This document shows, one piece after another, positions 27,386-36,638 of a DNA stretch of 64,000 bases (its first letter is position 1; the number at the start of each line of letters is the position of its first letter). The stretch is from Scybalousia_A sp963540815 (GTDB taxonomy: Bacteria; Bacteroidota; Bacteroidia; Bacteroidales; P3). Location: positions 124,001 through 188,000 of the forward strand of contig CAUTQY010000001.1 in assembly GCA_963540815.1 (NCBI GenBank). Direction: 5' to 3'. Made by a program: the position numbers and the translations under genes. Below the pieces are notes generated by a model. It saw only the letters and a list, made by a program, of their open reading frames with translations. It had not been told where the DNA came from and did not search any database.

Positions 27386-28717
27386 TCATACCTTTTGACT
27401 GTAAGAAAAGTTCGTTAAACAATTCCCCTCTCTTGCAACTATTTTTCCGTTTAACATGGTCATAACTATACTGTTATCAAAAGTATGGTTCTCAAAAGGT
27501 GACCATTTGCATTTGGAAAATATATTATCTTCTGTCACCGTAGTTTTTTGGCCTAATTTAACAAAAACCAAATCTGCAAAATAGCTTTTTTTTATAAATC
27601 CTCTTTTCTTTATGTTGAAACGTTTGGCAGGATTTTCCGACATCTTTTGTGGGATAAGATACAAATCCCAATTCTCTTCCTTTGCTATCTGCAACATGGT
27701 AAGTAAGGAGTATTGTATGGAAGGAATACCCGAAGGTGCTTTGAAATAGTCTTGTTGCTTTTCCTCTTTCAAATGCGGAGCATGGTCTGTTGCTATCATG
27801 TCTATGTAACCCTCCTTTAAGGCCTGCCTAAGCAATTGTCTGTCCTCCTTAGTTTTTATGGCAGGATTACATTTTATAAAATTGCCATATTGTTTGTAAT
27901 CTTCTTGAGAAAAGAGTAGATGATTTGGACTAACCTCACAGGTTATGTGCTTGTTTTCCACTTTATCATCGGAGAGCAAACTTATTTCCTTAGCCGTGCT
28001 TATATGAGCCAAATGAAAATTGGTATTGTATTTTTTCGCCAATTCTATTGCAAAAACACTGCTTTTGTAACAAGATTGTTCATTTCTTATCAGACAATGT
28101 ATATTATACGGCAGAGGATTTATTTGTTTATATTTTAAAATATTGTCTTTTATGCTTTGTTCGTCTTCACAGTGAGCGGTAATAATGAACGGAGATTTTT
28201 TGAAAAGATTTATAATACTTTCTTCTCTATCTACCAGCATATTTCCCGTAGAGGAACCCAAAAAAAGTTTAAGCCCTACTATCTTGTCCTTGTCCATATG
28301 TATTGCTTGTTCCGTATTATCATTTGTCAAACCCAGATACAAACCATAGTTGCACAACATATTATCTTTACACAAAGACAATTTTTTGTTTAATAATTCT
28401 TCACTAACTATGGGGGGATTATTGTTTGGCATATCAAAAACCGTTGTCACCCCACCAATTAGCGCAGCCTTGCTCTCGGATTGCATATCAGCTTTGTACT
28501 CCATGCCCGGTTGTCTGAAATGAACATGAACATCTATTATACCCGGCAAAACCAAAAGACCTTCGCAATCTATAACCTCAACACTTTCAGACAAAGAAAC
28601 ATTCTCATCAAAGACCTCTTTTATATATTCATCTTCAATGAGAATGTTTTTCTTTTGTCCTTTAAACCCGCTTACCAAAGGAGAGGCTATAGTGGCGTTT
28701 TTTAAATAAGTAAGCAT
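27386..28717 (-). CDS. pyrC: dihydroorotase (class I)
   Basis: 443 residues of the amidohydrolase superfamily; closes carbamoyl aspartate to dihydroorotate in pyrimidine synthesis. Metal-binding and catalytic elements are in order: DVHVHFRQPG (about 62-71), MPNNNPP, GLKLFLGSSTGN with the lysine that is carboxylated, TAHCEDE, HLAHISTAKE and ATDHAPH near 310. Class I enzymes of Bacteroidota have this length and motif spelling. It starts 10 bases after the zinc-ribbon gene on the same strand. Confidence 0.95.
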   Translation of the reverse strand: MLTYLKNATIASPLVSGFKGQKKNILIEDEYIKEVFDENVSLSESVEVIDCEGLLVLPGIIDVHVHFRQPGMEYKADMQSESKAALIGGVTTVFDMPNNNPPIVSEELLNKKLSLCKDNMLCNYGLYLGLTNDNTEQAIHMDKDKIVGLKLFLGSSTGNMLVDREESIINLFKKSPFIITAHCEDEQSIKDNILKYKQINPLPYNIHCLIRNEQSCYKSSVFAIELAKKYNTNFHLAHISTAKEISLLSDDKVENKHITCEVSPNHLLFSQEDYKQYGNFIKCNPAIKTKEDRQLLRQALKEGYIDMIATDHAPHLKEEKQQDYFKAPSGIPSIQYSLLTMLQIAKEENWDLYLIPQKMSENPAKRFNIKKRGFIKKSYFADLVFVKLGQKTTVTEDNIFSKCKWSPFENHTFDNSIVMTMLNGKIVAREGNCLTNFSYSQKV

Positions 28718-28727
28718 TGGGAATTAC

Positions 28728-29537
28728 TTAAATATTTTCTTCTTGCTTTGCTTGCTCTGCTATGCTATCATCAACAAGTATTCTACCACAATACTCGCAA
28801 ACAATGATTTTTTTGTGCATTTGTATTTCCATTTGTCTTTGATGAGCTATTTTGTTGAAACAACCACCACAAGCGTCTCTATCCACGGTAACCACAGCCA
28901 AACCGTTCTTTGCATTATGCCTTATACGTTTAAACGCTGTCAAATACCTATCCTCCACGTTCTTTTCCTCTTCCAACGCTCTATTCGTTAGAACATTCTC
29001 CTTTTCGGAGGTATCTTTCAATATATCGTCTAGTTCCGATTTTTTTGCTTCCAAATCTTTTTGCTTTTCTCCCAACTCATACTCGTATTTGGAAATATTT
29101 TCTTTTAAGATGTCTATGTCTCTATTTGCCTCTCTTATCTTTTTCTCACAAAGCTGTATTTCCAACTGTTGAAACTCTATTTCTTTTGCAAGAGACTCGA
29201 ACTCCCTGTTATTCTTTACTTTTTCCTGTTGTGACTCGTATTTTTTTATATTTTCCTGATGAACAAGAATATCTTGCTTATTTCCGGATACCTCCGCTTC
29301 CAACTCTTTTTGTTGTTCTTGCAACTTCGTTATACGCGTAGACAATCCCGCCACAGTATCTTCCAAATCTTGCACTTGCAAAGGTAACTCACCTCTAATA
29401 ATACGTATTTTATCTATTTCGGATTCTATTTTTTGTAATCTGTACAAAGCTTTTAAGCGATTTTCTACTGTAATATCTGCCTCTTCATTTTTGAATACCG
29501 GTATTGTTTCCTCTACTTTTTTAACTTTTTTTGCCAT
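28728..29537 (-). CDS. coiled-coil protein with C-terminal zinc ribbon
   Basis: 269 residues. Residues about 25-195 form a long heptad-rich coiled coil. The C-terminal domain has CGGC, then CEYCGR about 26 residues later, a four-cysteine zinc ribbon (zf-RING_7/DUF164 type). Family members are widespread in bacteria and are thought to bind nucleic acid or act as scaffolds; no defined reaction is known. Followed at 10 bases by pyrC. Confidence 0.88.
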   Translation of the reverse strand: MAKKVKKVEETIPVFKNEEADITVENRLKALYRLQKIESEIDKIRIIRGELPLQVQDLEDTVAGLSTRITKLQEQQKELEAEVSGNKQDILVHQENIKKYESQQEKVKNNREFESLAKEIEFQQLEIQLCEKKIREANRDIDILKENISKYEYELGEKQKDLEAKKSELDDILKDTSEKENVLTNRALEEEKNVEDRYLTAFKRIRHNAKNGLAVVTVDRDACGGCFNKIAHQRQMEIQMHKKIIVCEYCGRILVDDSIAEQAKQEENI

Positions 29538-29583
29538 GATTATCTTTTGTTTTGGTCTTTAAACATTTCCTGTATACTATTTG

Positions 29584-29591
29584 CAAAATTA
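29584..29591 (-). promoter_or_regulatory. -7 box upstream of zinc-ribbon/pyrC genes
   Basis: TAATTTTG on the minus strand fits TAnnTTTG, 47 bases before the zinc-ribbon gene start. A TTTG -33 box is not evident. Confidence 0.4.
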
Positions 29592-29647
29592 CATTATTAT
29601 TTTAAAATATTTAATATTTGTATCGAAATAATTACACTATACAAAAA

Positions 29648-29681
29648 GAGTGTGTAAGAAAATACTATAATTTACACACTC
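29648..29681 (-). terminator. terminator of the ECF sigma factor gene
   Basis: GAGTGTGTAA and TTACACACTC form a 10-bp perfect stem with a 14-base loop. On the minus strand the stem is followed by TTTTTGT, 24 bases past the sigma factor stop. Confidence 0.8.
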
Positions 29682-29704
29682 CTAATTTTTGTACAATTCT
29701 ATTT

Positions 29705-30298
29705 CTAATTCATCGTTAGAGACAAAGACTTTTCCTCTGCCATTCGTCTTATATTAATGAGGGCATATCGCATTCTACCCAAAGCCGTATTAATACTTAC
29801 GCCTGTTTTTTCCGCTATTTCTTTGAAAGACATATTGGCATAGTGTCTCATTATCAAAACACGCCTCTGTTCCTTAGGTAATTGTTTAACCAAATATTTA
29901 ATATCTCTATATATCTGCGCCTTTATCATTTTATCCTGCACATTATACTCGGTTGCATTTAATGTATCAAAAATACTATATTCTTCATTGTCGTATACCA
30001 TACGAAATTTTTGCCCCTTACGAGCATGGTCTATAACCAAATTATGTGCTATGCGCATAACCCATTTTATAAACTTTCCTTCGTCATGATAGGCACCCGA
30101 ACGAAGAGTATTAACAACCTTGATAAAAGTATCCTGAAAAATATCATCTGCTTCCACAGTGTCTTTTACCAAAGACAGGATATAATTAAAAACTTTTTGC
30201 TGATGTCTTTCCAAAAGGACCTGAAATACCTTTTGCTCCCCATTTTGATAGGCCAAAACCAATTCTTGGTCTGTTCTGTTATCTATATGTTTCATCAT
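29705..30298 (-). CDS. ECF-type RNA polymerase sigma factor
   Basis: 197 residues. Region 2 runs through ELVLAYQNGEQKVFQVLLER, DDIFQDTFIKVV and FIKWVMRIAHNLVIDHAR (core binding and -10 recognition). Region 4 is LPKEQRRVLIMRHYANMSFK followed by EIAEKTGVSINTALGRMRYA (helix-turn-helix for -35 recognition). Length and order are typical of RpoE-like sigma factors of Bacteroidota. No anti-sigma factor gene flanks it; it appears monocistronic with its own promoter box and terminator. Confidence 0.93.
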   Translation of the reverse strand: MMKHIDNRTDQELVLAYQNGEQKVFQVLLERHQQKVFNYILSLVKDTVEADDIFQDTFIKVVNTLRSGAYHDEGKFIKWVMRIAHNLVIDHARKGQKFRMVYDNEEYSIFDTLNATEYNVQDKMIKAQIYRDIKYLVKQLPKEQRRVLIMRHYANMSFKEIAEKTGVSINTALGRMRYALINIRRMAEEKSLSLTMN

Positions 30299-30411
30299 AA
30301 GAATATCCTCCTTCGTTTATATTTACACACTTTTTATTATTCGTCAATAAAAAAGATAATATTCTTATGCCATTGCAACTTTTTATTTTATTACACATTA
30401 TTTTACGAGGG

Positions 30412-30419
30412 CAAAGGTA
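30412..30419 (-). promoter_or_regulatory. -7 box upstream of the ECF sigma gene
   Basis: TACCTTTG on the minus strand matches TAnnTTTG, about 114 bases before the start codon, leaving a fairly long leader. Confidence 0.45.
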
Positions 30420-30584
30420 CAAAATTTTTATACACTACCTAATATTTCCCATAAAAAATATTAAAAAAACAATAAACCCCAAATCAAAATGCTTATGGTA
30501 TCCTATTAAAATTGCACTTACAAAAATATAATAAATAAATATTTGTTTGCGTTATTGTTCAAAACAAAAAAAAATAAAAATATT

Positions 30585-31952
30585 ATGATACGTAACAATA
30601 AAACAATATCCGTTTTCTTTCTAAGTATTTTTTTAACCTTATTTACCCAAGCTCAAGATTTTACCGTAGCGGCGGACAAAAGTATACACTCGGTTGTTTA
30701 CATACAATGTTTGGCACATAGGCAATCCTCTTATTACGATGACTTTTTTGACAATGATTTTTTTAATAATTTTTTTGGTTACAATCCTTTTCAACAGCGA
30801 CAAAGAACATATAGAACTTCGGGTTCCGGTGTAATAATTTCCGAAGATGGCTACATTGTAACCAACAATCATGTCGTAGCAGACGCCGACTCTATAACAA
30901 TAACCCTTAACGATAAACGAGAATTTATTGCAAAAATCATAGGTACCGACCCTTCAACCGACCTTGCCGTTATAAAAATAGAAACCGATGATCTTACTCC
31001 TCTTGAATACGGAAACAGTGATAGTGTACAAGTAGGACAATGGGTGTTGGCAGTAGGCAATCCCTTTAACCTAACAAGTACGGTTACTGCAGGTATAGTT
31101 TCCGCAAAAGCAAGAAATTTAAATATTCTTAGTGATAAAAATAACAGAAATACTTTAACATCTTTTATACAGACGGATGCTGCTATGAATCCTGGAAATT
31201 CCGGCGGTGCGCTTGTTAATACCGAAGGAAAACTTATAGGTATTAATGCGGCCATAGCCTCCTCTACGGGTTCTTATTCCGGTTACTCTTTTGCCATACC
31301 TGTAAACATAGCAAAAAAAGTTATCAAAGACCTTATAGAATACGGAACCACTCAAAAGGCTTCTGCCGGAATAACGATACAAGAAATAGATTCCAAACTT
31401 ATGCTTGAAAAGAATCTTAAAGATATGCGAGGAGTATATGTAACTCAAGTTACGAAAAAATCCGCAGGAGAAAAAGCGGGAGTACAAGAAGGTGATGTTA
31501 TTTTTAGAATCAATGGTAAGGACGTCAATACCATATCCGAAGTTAATGAAGTTATGGCGCAAATGTCTCCGGGAGAAATTGCTCATTATGATATTATACG
31601 AAAAGGAGAGGTTATAAGAAAAGACTTAACACTTCTTAATGGAAGCAATACCGCGGAAATTACAATGGATAACTCGGAGACAGTTGAAGCCTTAGGATGT
31701 ACCTTCCGCGAAATAAATCAAGATGAAAAAACAACTTACTCTCTTTCCAAGGGGTTGGTTATTACCAAAATAGGAAAATCTAGTTTGGCTTCCATGGGTA
31801 TTCGTGCAGGGTTTATAATTACTGCCATAGATGGCAAAGTAAATCTATCATTGGAAGATGCCAAATCGCTTGATAATAAAAAGGGGCAAACTCAAATAGA
31901 AGGTTTCTATCCTAATGATAATAGGACGTATTCCTTTATCATGGTACTATAG
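30585..31952 (+). CDS. htrA: HtrA/Do-like periplasmic serine protease
   Basis: 455 residues from MIRNNKTISVFFLSIF; a frame 14 codons longer lacks a sensible signal start. Signal peptide ends near FTQAQ (24). The trypsin-like domain has the full triad: His96 in TNNHVVAD, Asp126 in DPSTDLAV, Ser206 in NPGNSGGAL. Residues 51-70 form an Asp/Phe-rich loop typical of HtrA LA loops in Bacteroidota. Two PDZ domains follow (GVYVTQVTKKSAGEKAGV; VITKIGKSSLASMGIRAGFI). It degrades or refolds damaged periplasmic proteins. sufB begins 30 bases downstream on the same strand. Confidence 0.95.
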   Translation: MIRNNKTISVFFLSIFLTLFTQAQDFTVAADKSIHSVVYIQCLAHRQSSYYDDFFDNDFFNNFFGYNPFQQRQRTYRTSGSGVIISEDGYIVTNNHVVADADSITITLNDKREFIAKIIGTDPSTDLAVIKIETDDLTPLEYGNSDSVQVGQWVLAVGNPFNLTSTVTAGIVSAKARNLNILSDKNNRNTLTSFIQTDAAMNPGNSGGALVNTEGKLIGINAAIASSTGSYSGYSFAIPVNIAKKVIKDLIEYGTTQKASAGITIQEIDSKLMLEKNLKDMRGVYVTQVTKKSAGEKAGVQEGDVIFRINGKDVNTISEVNEVMAQMSPGEIAHYDIIRKGEVIRKDLTLLNGSNTAEITMDNSETVEALGCTFREINQDEKTTYSLSKGLVITKIGKSSLASMGIRAGFIITAIDGKVNLSLEDAKSLDNKKGQTQIEGFYPNDNRTYSFIMVL

Positions 31953-31982
31953 GAGCGAATGGAATAAAAATCTTAAAGATGT

Positions 31983-33428
31983 ATGGCTTCAAACGAAAAT
32001 ATACTAACCGACGTAACAAACGAGCGATACAAATACGGATTTGTTACTGAGGTTGATACGGAATTTATTGCCAAAGGCTTGGACGAAGATATTATTCGTA
32101 AAATTTCTTCTATTAAGCAAGAGCCGGAATGGTTGTTGGAGTTTCGTTTGACGGCATACGAGAAATGGCTGACAATGAAAGAGCCCAAATGGGCTCACCT
32201 GAAAATACCGGAGATAAATTTTCAGGACATAATTTATTATGCGGCGCCAAAAAAACAACAAGAAAAAAAATCTCTGGACGAGGTTGACCCTCAAATACTT
32301 GAAACTTTCGATAAACTAGGTATTCCTTTAAACGAACAAAAACGTTTGACGGGAGTGGCCTTTGATGCCGTAATGGATTCCGTATCGGTAAAGACTACAT
32401 TTGAGCAAACCCTTAAAGAAAAAGGGATAATATTTTGCTCCATGTCTAAGGCTATAAGAAAATATCCCGACTTGATAAGGCAATATCTTGCCTCCGTAGT
32501 ACCTATCGGAGATAATTTTTTTGCCGCACTGAATTCTGCTGTCTTTTCGGATGGAAGTTTTTGCTATATACCCAAAGGGGTACGTTGTCCTATGGAACTT
32601 TCTACTTATTTTCGTATTAACGCAAAGGGGACGGGTCAGTTTGAACGTACGCTTATCATTGCGGACGAAGGAGCGTACGTAAGTTATATGGAGGGTTGCA
32701 CTGCACCGATGAGAGACGAAAATCAATTGCACGCTGCTGTGGTTGAGATAGTTGTAATGAAAGATGCACAAGTAAAATATTCTACCGTTCAGAATTGGTA
32801 CCCGGGAGACAAAGACGGCAAGGGCGGAATATTTAACTTTGTCACCAAAAGAGGAATATGCAAGGGAAACAATGCAAAACTTTCTTGGACACAAGTAGAA
32901 ACGGGTTCTGCTCTAACATGGAAATATCCGTCCTGTATACTCAAAGGAGATAATAGTATAGGCGAGTTTTATTCCGTTGCCGTTACCAACAATTACCAGA
33001 TGGCAGACACGGGTACAAAAATGATACATATCGGTAAAAATACCAAAAGTACTATTATGAGCAAAGGAATTTCGGCCGGTAAGAGTGAAAATTCTTATAG
33101 GGGTCTGGTAAGAGTAACCAAGCAAGCCGAAAATGCAAAAAACTTTTCCCAATGCGATTCTTTACTACTCACAAACACTTGCGGCGCCCATACCTATCCT
33201 TATATAAACGTAGATAACTCTACTGCCGTTGTTGAACACGAAGCAACAACAAGTAAAATTTCCGAAGAGCAACTTATGTATTGCAGGCAACGAGGCATTT
33301 CGGAGGAAAGTGCCATTGGGCTTATAGTAAATGGTTATGCCAAAGATGTCCTAAATCGTCTACCTATGGAGTTTGCCGTTGAAGCACAAAAATTACTCTC
33401 TATTTCTTTGGAAAATAAAGTTGGGTAA
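31983..33428 (+). CDS. sufB: Fe-S cluster scaffold subunit SufB
   Basis: 481 residues, normal length. SufB forms the SufBC2D scaffold that builds Fe-S clusters in the cytosol. Seen motifs include KYGFVTEVDTEFI at the start, LFSDGS-like AVFSDGSFCYIPKGVRCP, ISYMEGCTAP (as VSYMEGCTAP), QNWYPGD and TNTCGAHTYPY with its conserved cysteine, then VEHEATTSKISEEQLMYCRQ. sufC, sufD and sufS, normally adjacent, are not in this window; htrA precedes and a SIMPL gene follows. Confidence 0.96.
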   Translation: MASNENILTDVTNERYKYGFVTEVDTEFIAKGLDEDIIRKISSIKQEPEWLLEFRLTAYEKWLTMKEPKWAHLKIPEINFQDIIYYAAPKKQQEKKSLDEVDPQILETFDKLGIPLNEQKRLTGVAFDAVMDSVSVKTTFEQTLKEKGIIFCSMSKAIRKYPDLIRQYLASVVPIGDNFFAALNSAVFSDGSFCYIPKGVRCPMELSTYFRINAKGTGQFERTLIIADEGAYVSYMEGCTAPMRDENQLHAAVVEIVVMKDAQVKYSTVQNWYPGDKDGKGGIFNFVTKRGICKGNNAKLSWTQVETGSALTWKYPSCILKGDNSIGEFYSVAVTNNYQMADTGTKMIHIGKNTKSTIMSKGISAGKSENSYRGLVRVTKQAENAKNFSQCDSLLLTNTCGAHTYPYINVDNSTAVVEHEATTSKISEEQLMYCRQRGISEESAIGLIVNGYAKDVLNRLPMEFAVEAQKLLSISLENKVG

Positions 33429-33563
33429 GGTTTTTCACAAAAAATACTTTGACAGAGGCAATTTCACAATATACTTTTATCTTACATAAGAAACCCGTAC
33501 AAAGAACAGGTATGCCTCTACAATTTTTTTTACTAAAAATAATATAATATTAAAAAAACATTA

Positions 33564-33571
33564 TATCTTTG
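33564..33571 (+). promoter_or_regulatory. -7 box upstream of the SIMPL-domain gene
   Basis: TATCTTTG matches TAnnTTTG and lies 37 bases before the next start. The preceding sufB 3' flank has a loose AGAGGCA/TGCCTCT pair followed by T7, a weak terminator candidate. Confidence 0.45.
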
Positions 33572-33608
33572 CGTTCTGAGTGAGTTATTAACAATAAAAC
33601 AAAAAAAC

Positions 33609-34322
33609 ATGAAAAGTATTTGCAAAGAAATTTTGTTTGGTTCTGTGGCAATTGCCATAGTTGTCTTGGGTTTGTTTATTTACAAAGGGCTGCGCACTTT
33701 TGCCGATAAAGAAAGGGTTGTAAGTGTCAGAGGTTTATCCGAAAGAACTGTAAACGCAGATAATGCCAAACTTGGAATCAAGTATGCGGTGGGTGGTAAT
33801 GAATTGAGCGAAATACTAAGAGAAATAGAGAAAAACAACAAAATAATTATAGCTTTCGCTAAATCCAAGGGACTAAAAGAAAGTGAAATATCAATAGGAG
33901 TACCCGATATTAAAGATAAAAAGAACCAAGAATATGACGGAGGATTAAAGTATACCACCAGATATTATGCTACTGTTAAAATTGCTCTTATAAGCGACAA
34001 AGTGGATGTAGTTAGGAATATAGAAATTAACCAGTTTGATTTGTTTAAGGACGGTATAACTCTTATTAAAGATGAAAACTATTATTATGAAGAGAACAAC
34101 GACATATACTCTTTTACCAAACTCAACGACATAAAACCTGACATGATAAAAGAAAGTATCATAAATGCCAAAAAGGCAGCTCAGGAATTTACTCAAAACT
34201 CCGATGCAAAATTAGATGGAATAAAGTCTGCGTATCAAGGCCAATTTGAAATAACACCAACAGACGACCCATTAAAAGTAAAAGTTAGAGTGGTCTCCAC
34301 GATAACTTATTTCATAAAATAA
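33609..34322 (+). CDS. SIMPL-domain (DUF541) membrane-anchored protein
   Basis: 237 residues. One N-terminal membrane anchor (ILFGSVAIAIVVLGLFIY) is followed by a SIMPL domain: VVSVRGLSERTVNADNAKLG, KSKGLKESEISIGVPDIKD and RYYATVKIALISDKVDVV, with the C-terminal KVRVVSTITYFIK. Proteins of this family form periplasmic oligomers; roles proposed include stress tolerance, but no reaction is defined. It has its own promoter box and a shared terminator with queE. Confidence 0.88.
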   Translation: MKSICKEILFGSVAIAIVVLGLFIYKGLRTFADKERVVSVRGLSERTVNADNAKLGIKYAVGGNELSEILREIEKNNKIIIAFAKSKGLKESEISIGVPDIKDKKNQEYDGGLKYTTRYYATVKIALISDKVDVVRNIEINQFDLFKDGITLIKDENYYYEENNDIYSFTKLNDIKPDMIKESIINAKKAAQEFTQNSDAKLDGIKSAYQGQFEITPTDDPLKVKVRVVSTITYFIK

Positions 34323-34340
34323 CTTTGAGTTACAAAACAT

Positions 34341-34371
34341 AAAAAGCAGGATAATATTTGTCCTGCTTTTT
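34341..34371. terminator. bidirectional terminator between SIMPL gene and queE
   Basis: AAAAAGCAGGA and TCCTGCTTTTT form an 11-bp perfect stem with a nine-base loop between convergent genes; A and T runs on the arms suit both directions. It reaches the queE stop codon. Confidence 0.88.
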
Positions 34372-35002
34372 ATTTTATATTCATATACTTATGCATTTGC
34401 AAAGAAACTCTCCACATATTATTTTGCTTAACATATTCCACTATTTTGGGCAAAATATATTTCCTTTTAGTCCATTCGGGTTGTAGAAAAAAAGTAACCC
34501 TGTTTTTTTCTTTTACAAGTGCTGCCATTTGTTCGGCAAAAAGGAAATCCTTTTCTTGTTCAATTACTACTTTTAGCGAGTTAATATTGTTAACAAAATA
34601 GGATTTTCCGTTCTCCTTACCTGCTTGTATTAATGGAAGTTTATTTTTTTTTGGAGATAGTGTTACGTGAAAAAAAACTCCGCGTATGATATTCACACCC
34701 GAGGTCTCCAAAAAAGTTTTAGAACCCCTGTCTTTTAACGTTTTTGTCAAAAAAGTTAAATCATACAGGGAAGGTTCTCCACCCGTAATAATTATATTTT
34801 TTGCCTTGCTTTTTTCTATGTCCTCAATTATTTGCGACACCTCCGTCATTGTACCATAATCCGTCTTCCACGCTCGTTTTTCATCACAAAAATCACAACC
34901 TACGTTACAGCCGGCAAGTCTTATAAAAAAAGCCGGCATGCCCATATATTCACCCTCACCCTGTATGGAGTAAAACATATCAAAAATAGGTAATCTTTCC
35001 AT
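34370..35002 (-). CDS. queE: 7-carboxy-7-deazaguanine synthase QueE
   Basis: 210 residues, radical SAM enzyme converting 6-carboxytetrahydropterin to 7-carboxy-7-deazaguanine in queuosine synthesis. The N terminus has the family signature FYSIQGEGEYMGMPAFF, then the cluster-binding cysteines 32, 36 and 39 in GCNVGCDFC, and ITGGEPSLYD for SAM and substrate binding. Other queuosine genes are not nearby. It starts 8 bases after wbpB on the same strand, so both are likely on one transcript. Confidence 0.94.
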   Translation of the reverse strand: MERLPIFDMFYSIQGEGEYMGMPAFFIRLAGCNVGCDFCDEKRAWKTDYGTMTEVSQIIEDIEKSKAKNIIITGGEPSLYDLTFLTKTLKDRGSKTFLETSGVNIIRGVFFHVTLSPKKNKLPLIQAGKENGKSYFVNNINSLKVVIEQEKDFLFAEQMAALVKEKNRVTFFLQPEWTKRKYILPKIVEYVKQNNMWRVSLQMHKYMNIK

Positions 35003-35010
35003 AACAAATT

Positions 35011-35976
35011 TTAATTTGAGAATGGGTGTTTTGTTAGAGGCAACTTAGCCAAAGGATGATAATCTCCTATTAGACCTATGGGTTTTGCTGTCCTTATATA
35101 ACTAACTATTTCTATACAATTTTTTGCATCTTGAAGTGTAAAGCCTTTTCCTGTAAGAATACCGCGATAACTCTCGGTATGTAACTCCGTAAAACCTTCG
35201 GAAAATTCTATTTCCTCGTTATCACACACTATTTTTCTATAGGTTCGCCTGCCTTCTTGTTTGATTCTCTCGGGCAAAGTATCATAGTTAATGGAAAGAA
35301 AATATCTTACCCTTGCCCTCTCGAAATACAAAAGACCGGCCACCCTATCATGTGAGGCTACATGTACTATGTTTTCTTTTACCTTACCAAAAATCCAATA
35401 CAACATATCATAAAAATGCACTCCTATGTTTGTTGCCACACCTCCGCTTTTTTCCGTCTTTCCTTTCCAAGAAGTGTAATACCAAAGCCCACGAGAGGTT
35501 ATATAAGTCAAATCCACATCAAAAATTTTATCCTTCGGAGCAGAATCTATTTGAGTTTTCCATCTTCTTACGGCAGGGTGCAAACGTAACTGAAGAATAT
35601 TATAAACTTTCTTTCCCGTTCGCTTTTCCAAAACAGACAAAGCCTCTATATTCCAAGTATTAAGCACCAAAGGTTTTTCACAAATTACATCGCAGTCGTT
35701 ACGTAAACCGAAACGAATATGTGCATCGTGTAAATAATTTGGAGTACATACGGAAATATAATCCAATTTGTTTTTCGTACGACTTATTTTGTCTACATAT
35801 CTGTCAAACCTCTCATATTCCGTATAAAAGTTGCTCATGGGGAAAAAGGAATCTATGATTCCCACACTATCATTCGTATCCAAAGCACAAACAAGATTAT
35901 TTCCTGTTTCCTTTATAGCTTTCAAATGTCTCGGAGCAACGTATCCGCCAACACCTATAATACCAAAATTCTTCAT
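35011..35976 (-). CDS. wbpB: UDP-N-acetyl-glucosaminuronate 3-dehydrogenase-like (WbpB/WlbA)
   Basis: 321 residues, Gfo/Idh/MocA fold. NAD-binding GIIGVGGYVAPRHLKAIKE at the N terminus, then VCTPNYLHDAHI, CEKPLVLN, NILQLRLHPA, LTYITSRGLWYYTSWKGK and GVATNIGVHFYDMLYWIFGK. These segments match WbpB/WlbA, which oxidises the 3-position of UDP-GlcNAc uronic acid in the route to di-N-acetylated mannuronic acid sugars of surface polysaccharides. Its usual partners (aminotransferase, acetyltransferase, epimerase) are absent here, and queE follows instead. Confidence 0.87.
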   Translation of the reverse strand: MKNFGIIGVGGYVAPRHLKAIKETGNNLVCALDTNDSVGIIDSFFPMSNFYTEYERFDRYVDKISRTKNKLDYISVCTPNYLHDAHIRFGLRNDCDVICEKPLVLNTWNIEALSVLEKRTGKKVYNILQLRLHPAVRRWKTQIDSAPKDKIFDVDLTYITSRGLWYYTSWKGKTEKSGGVATNIGVHFYDMLYWIFGKVKENIVHVASHDRVAGLLYFERARVRYFLSINYDTLPERIKQEGRRTYRKIVCDNEEIEFSEGFTELHTESYRGILTGKGFTLQDAKNCIEIVSYIRTAKPIGLIGDYHPLAKLPLTKHPFSN

Positions 35977-36015
35977 TTTCCAAGCAACGGATAATCCTTG
36001 TTATAAATTACAATG

Positions 36016-36023
36016 CAAAGTTA
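36016..36023 (-). promoter_or_regulatory. -7 box upstream of wbpB-queE
   Basis: TAACTTTG on the minus strand fits TAnnTTTG, 40 bases before the wbpB start. Confidence 0.45.
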
Positions 36024-36189
36024 AATCAAAATATCATAACTCTAAAATTTACAAAAATAAAAACCTGTTTACCACCCTACTTGTCCCATCAAGGCAGTGA
36101 CATTATCGGGTAAAAAACCTAAATCTTGTTTTCAACTCCCATATAGTTTATATTTTATTGGCATCTTTGCGACTTAAAAATAAATTTTA

Positions 36190-36597
36190 TAAAAAAAGAA
36201 GAAAGAATTTGAAAAAAATTACACGGATATTATCCCGGAGTTTGAAAAGATATACAATGATAATCATACGTATAACCTAAAAGAAATTTACCTTGGAGGA
36301 GCCGTTCTTTTTTCTCAAATGATGAGACAGGCAAAACTATGGATATTATAAATCTTTCCAAGTCAAACTCAACAACGGAAAATCATATCATAGACCATAT
36401 TGAATCAAAAAAACATTCTTAAAAACCTAAAAACCTACTACAAGAACGATTTTGCATCTCAAAGGAGAGAGACAAACAAAAAATTTTACCCCGATGCTAA
36501 CCTAACCCTTAGGGTAACATACGGAAATATTTCTTTGGATATAAGGTGTTGTTTATTTATTATAGATAAGTTTTGGGAGCTGACAATATTATAAAGA
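36190..36597 (+). pseudogene. remnant of an S46-family dipeptidyl peptidase
   Basis: Three frames stitched together resemble a DPP7/DPP11-type S46 peptidase. Frame one gives YTDIIPEFEKIYNDN and EIYLGGAVLFSQMMRQAK. One extra A at the A4 run 36333-36336 leads to MDIINLSKSNSTTENHIID. One fewer A at the A7 run 36407-36413 leads to ILKNLKTYYKNDF and RRETNKKFYPDANLTLRVTY, where FYPDAN-T-R-TYG is a recognisable S46 motif. The catalytic serine region downstream and the N-terminal half are missing, and about 100 residues expected between YYKNDF and FYPDAN are gone. The gene is dead. Family recall, not a search, supports this. Confidence 0.6.
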
Positions 36598-36638
36598 ATT
36601 GGAAATTGTGAAATAACATTACACAAAACAGCTTTATT

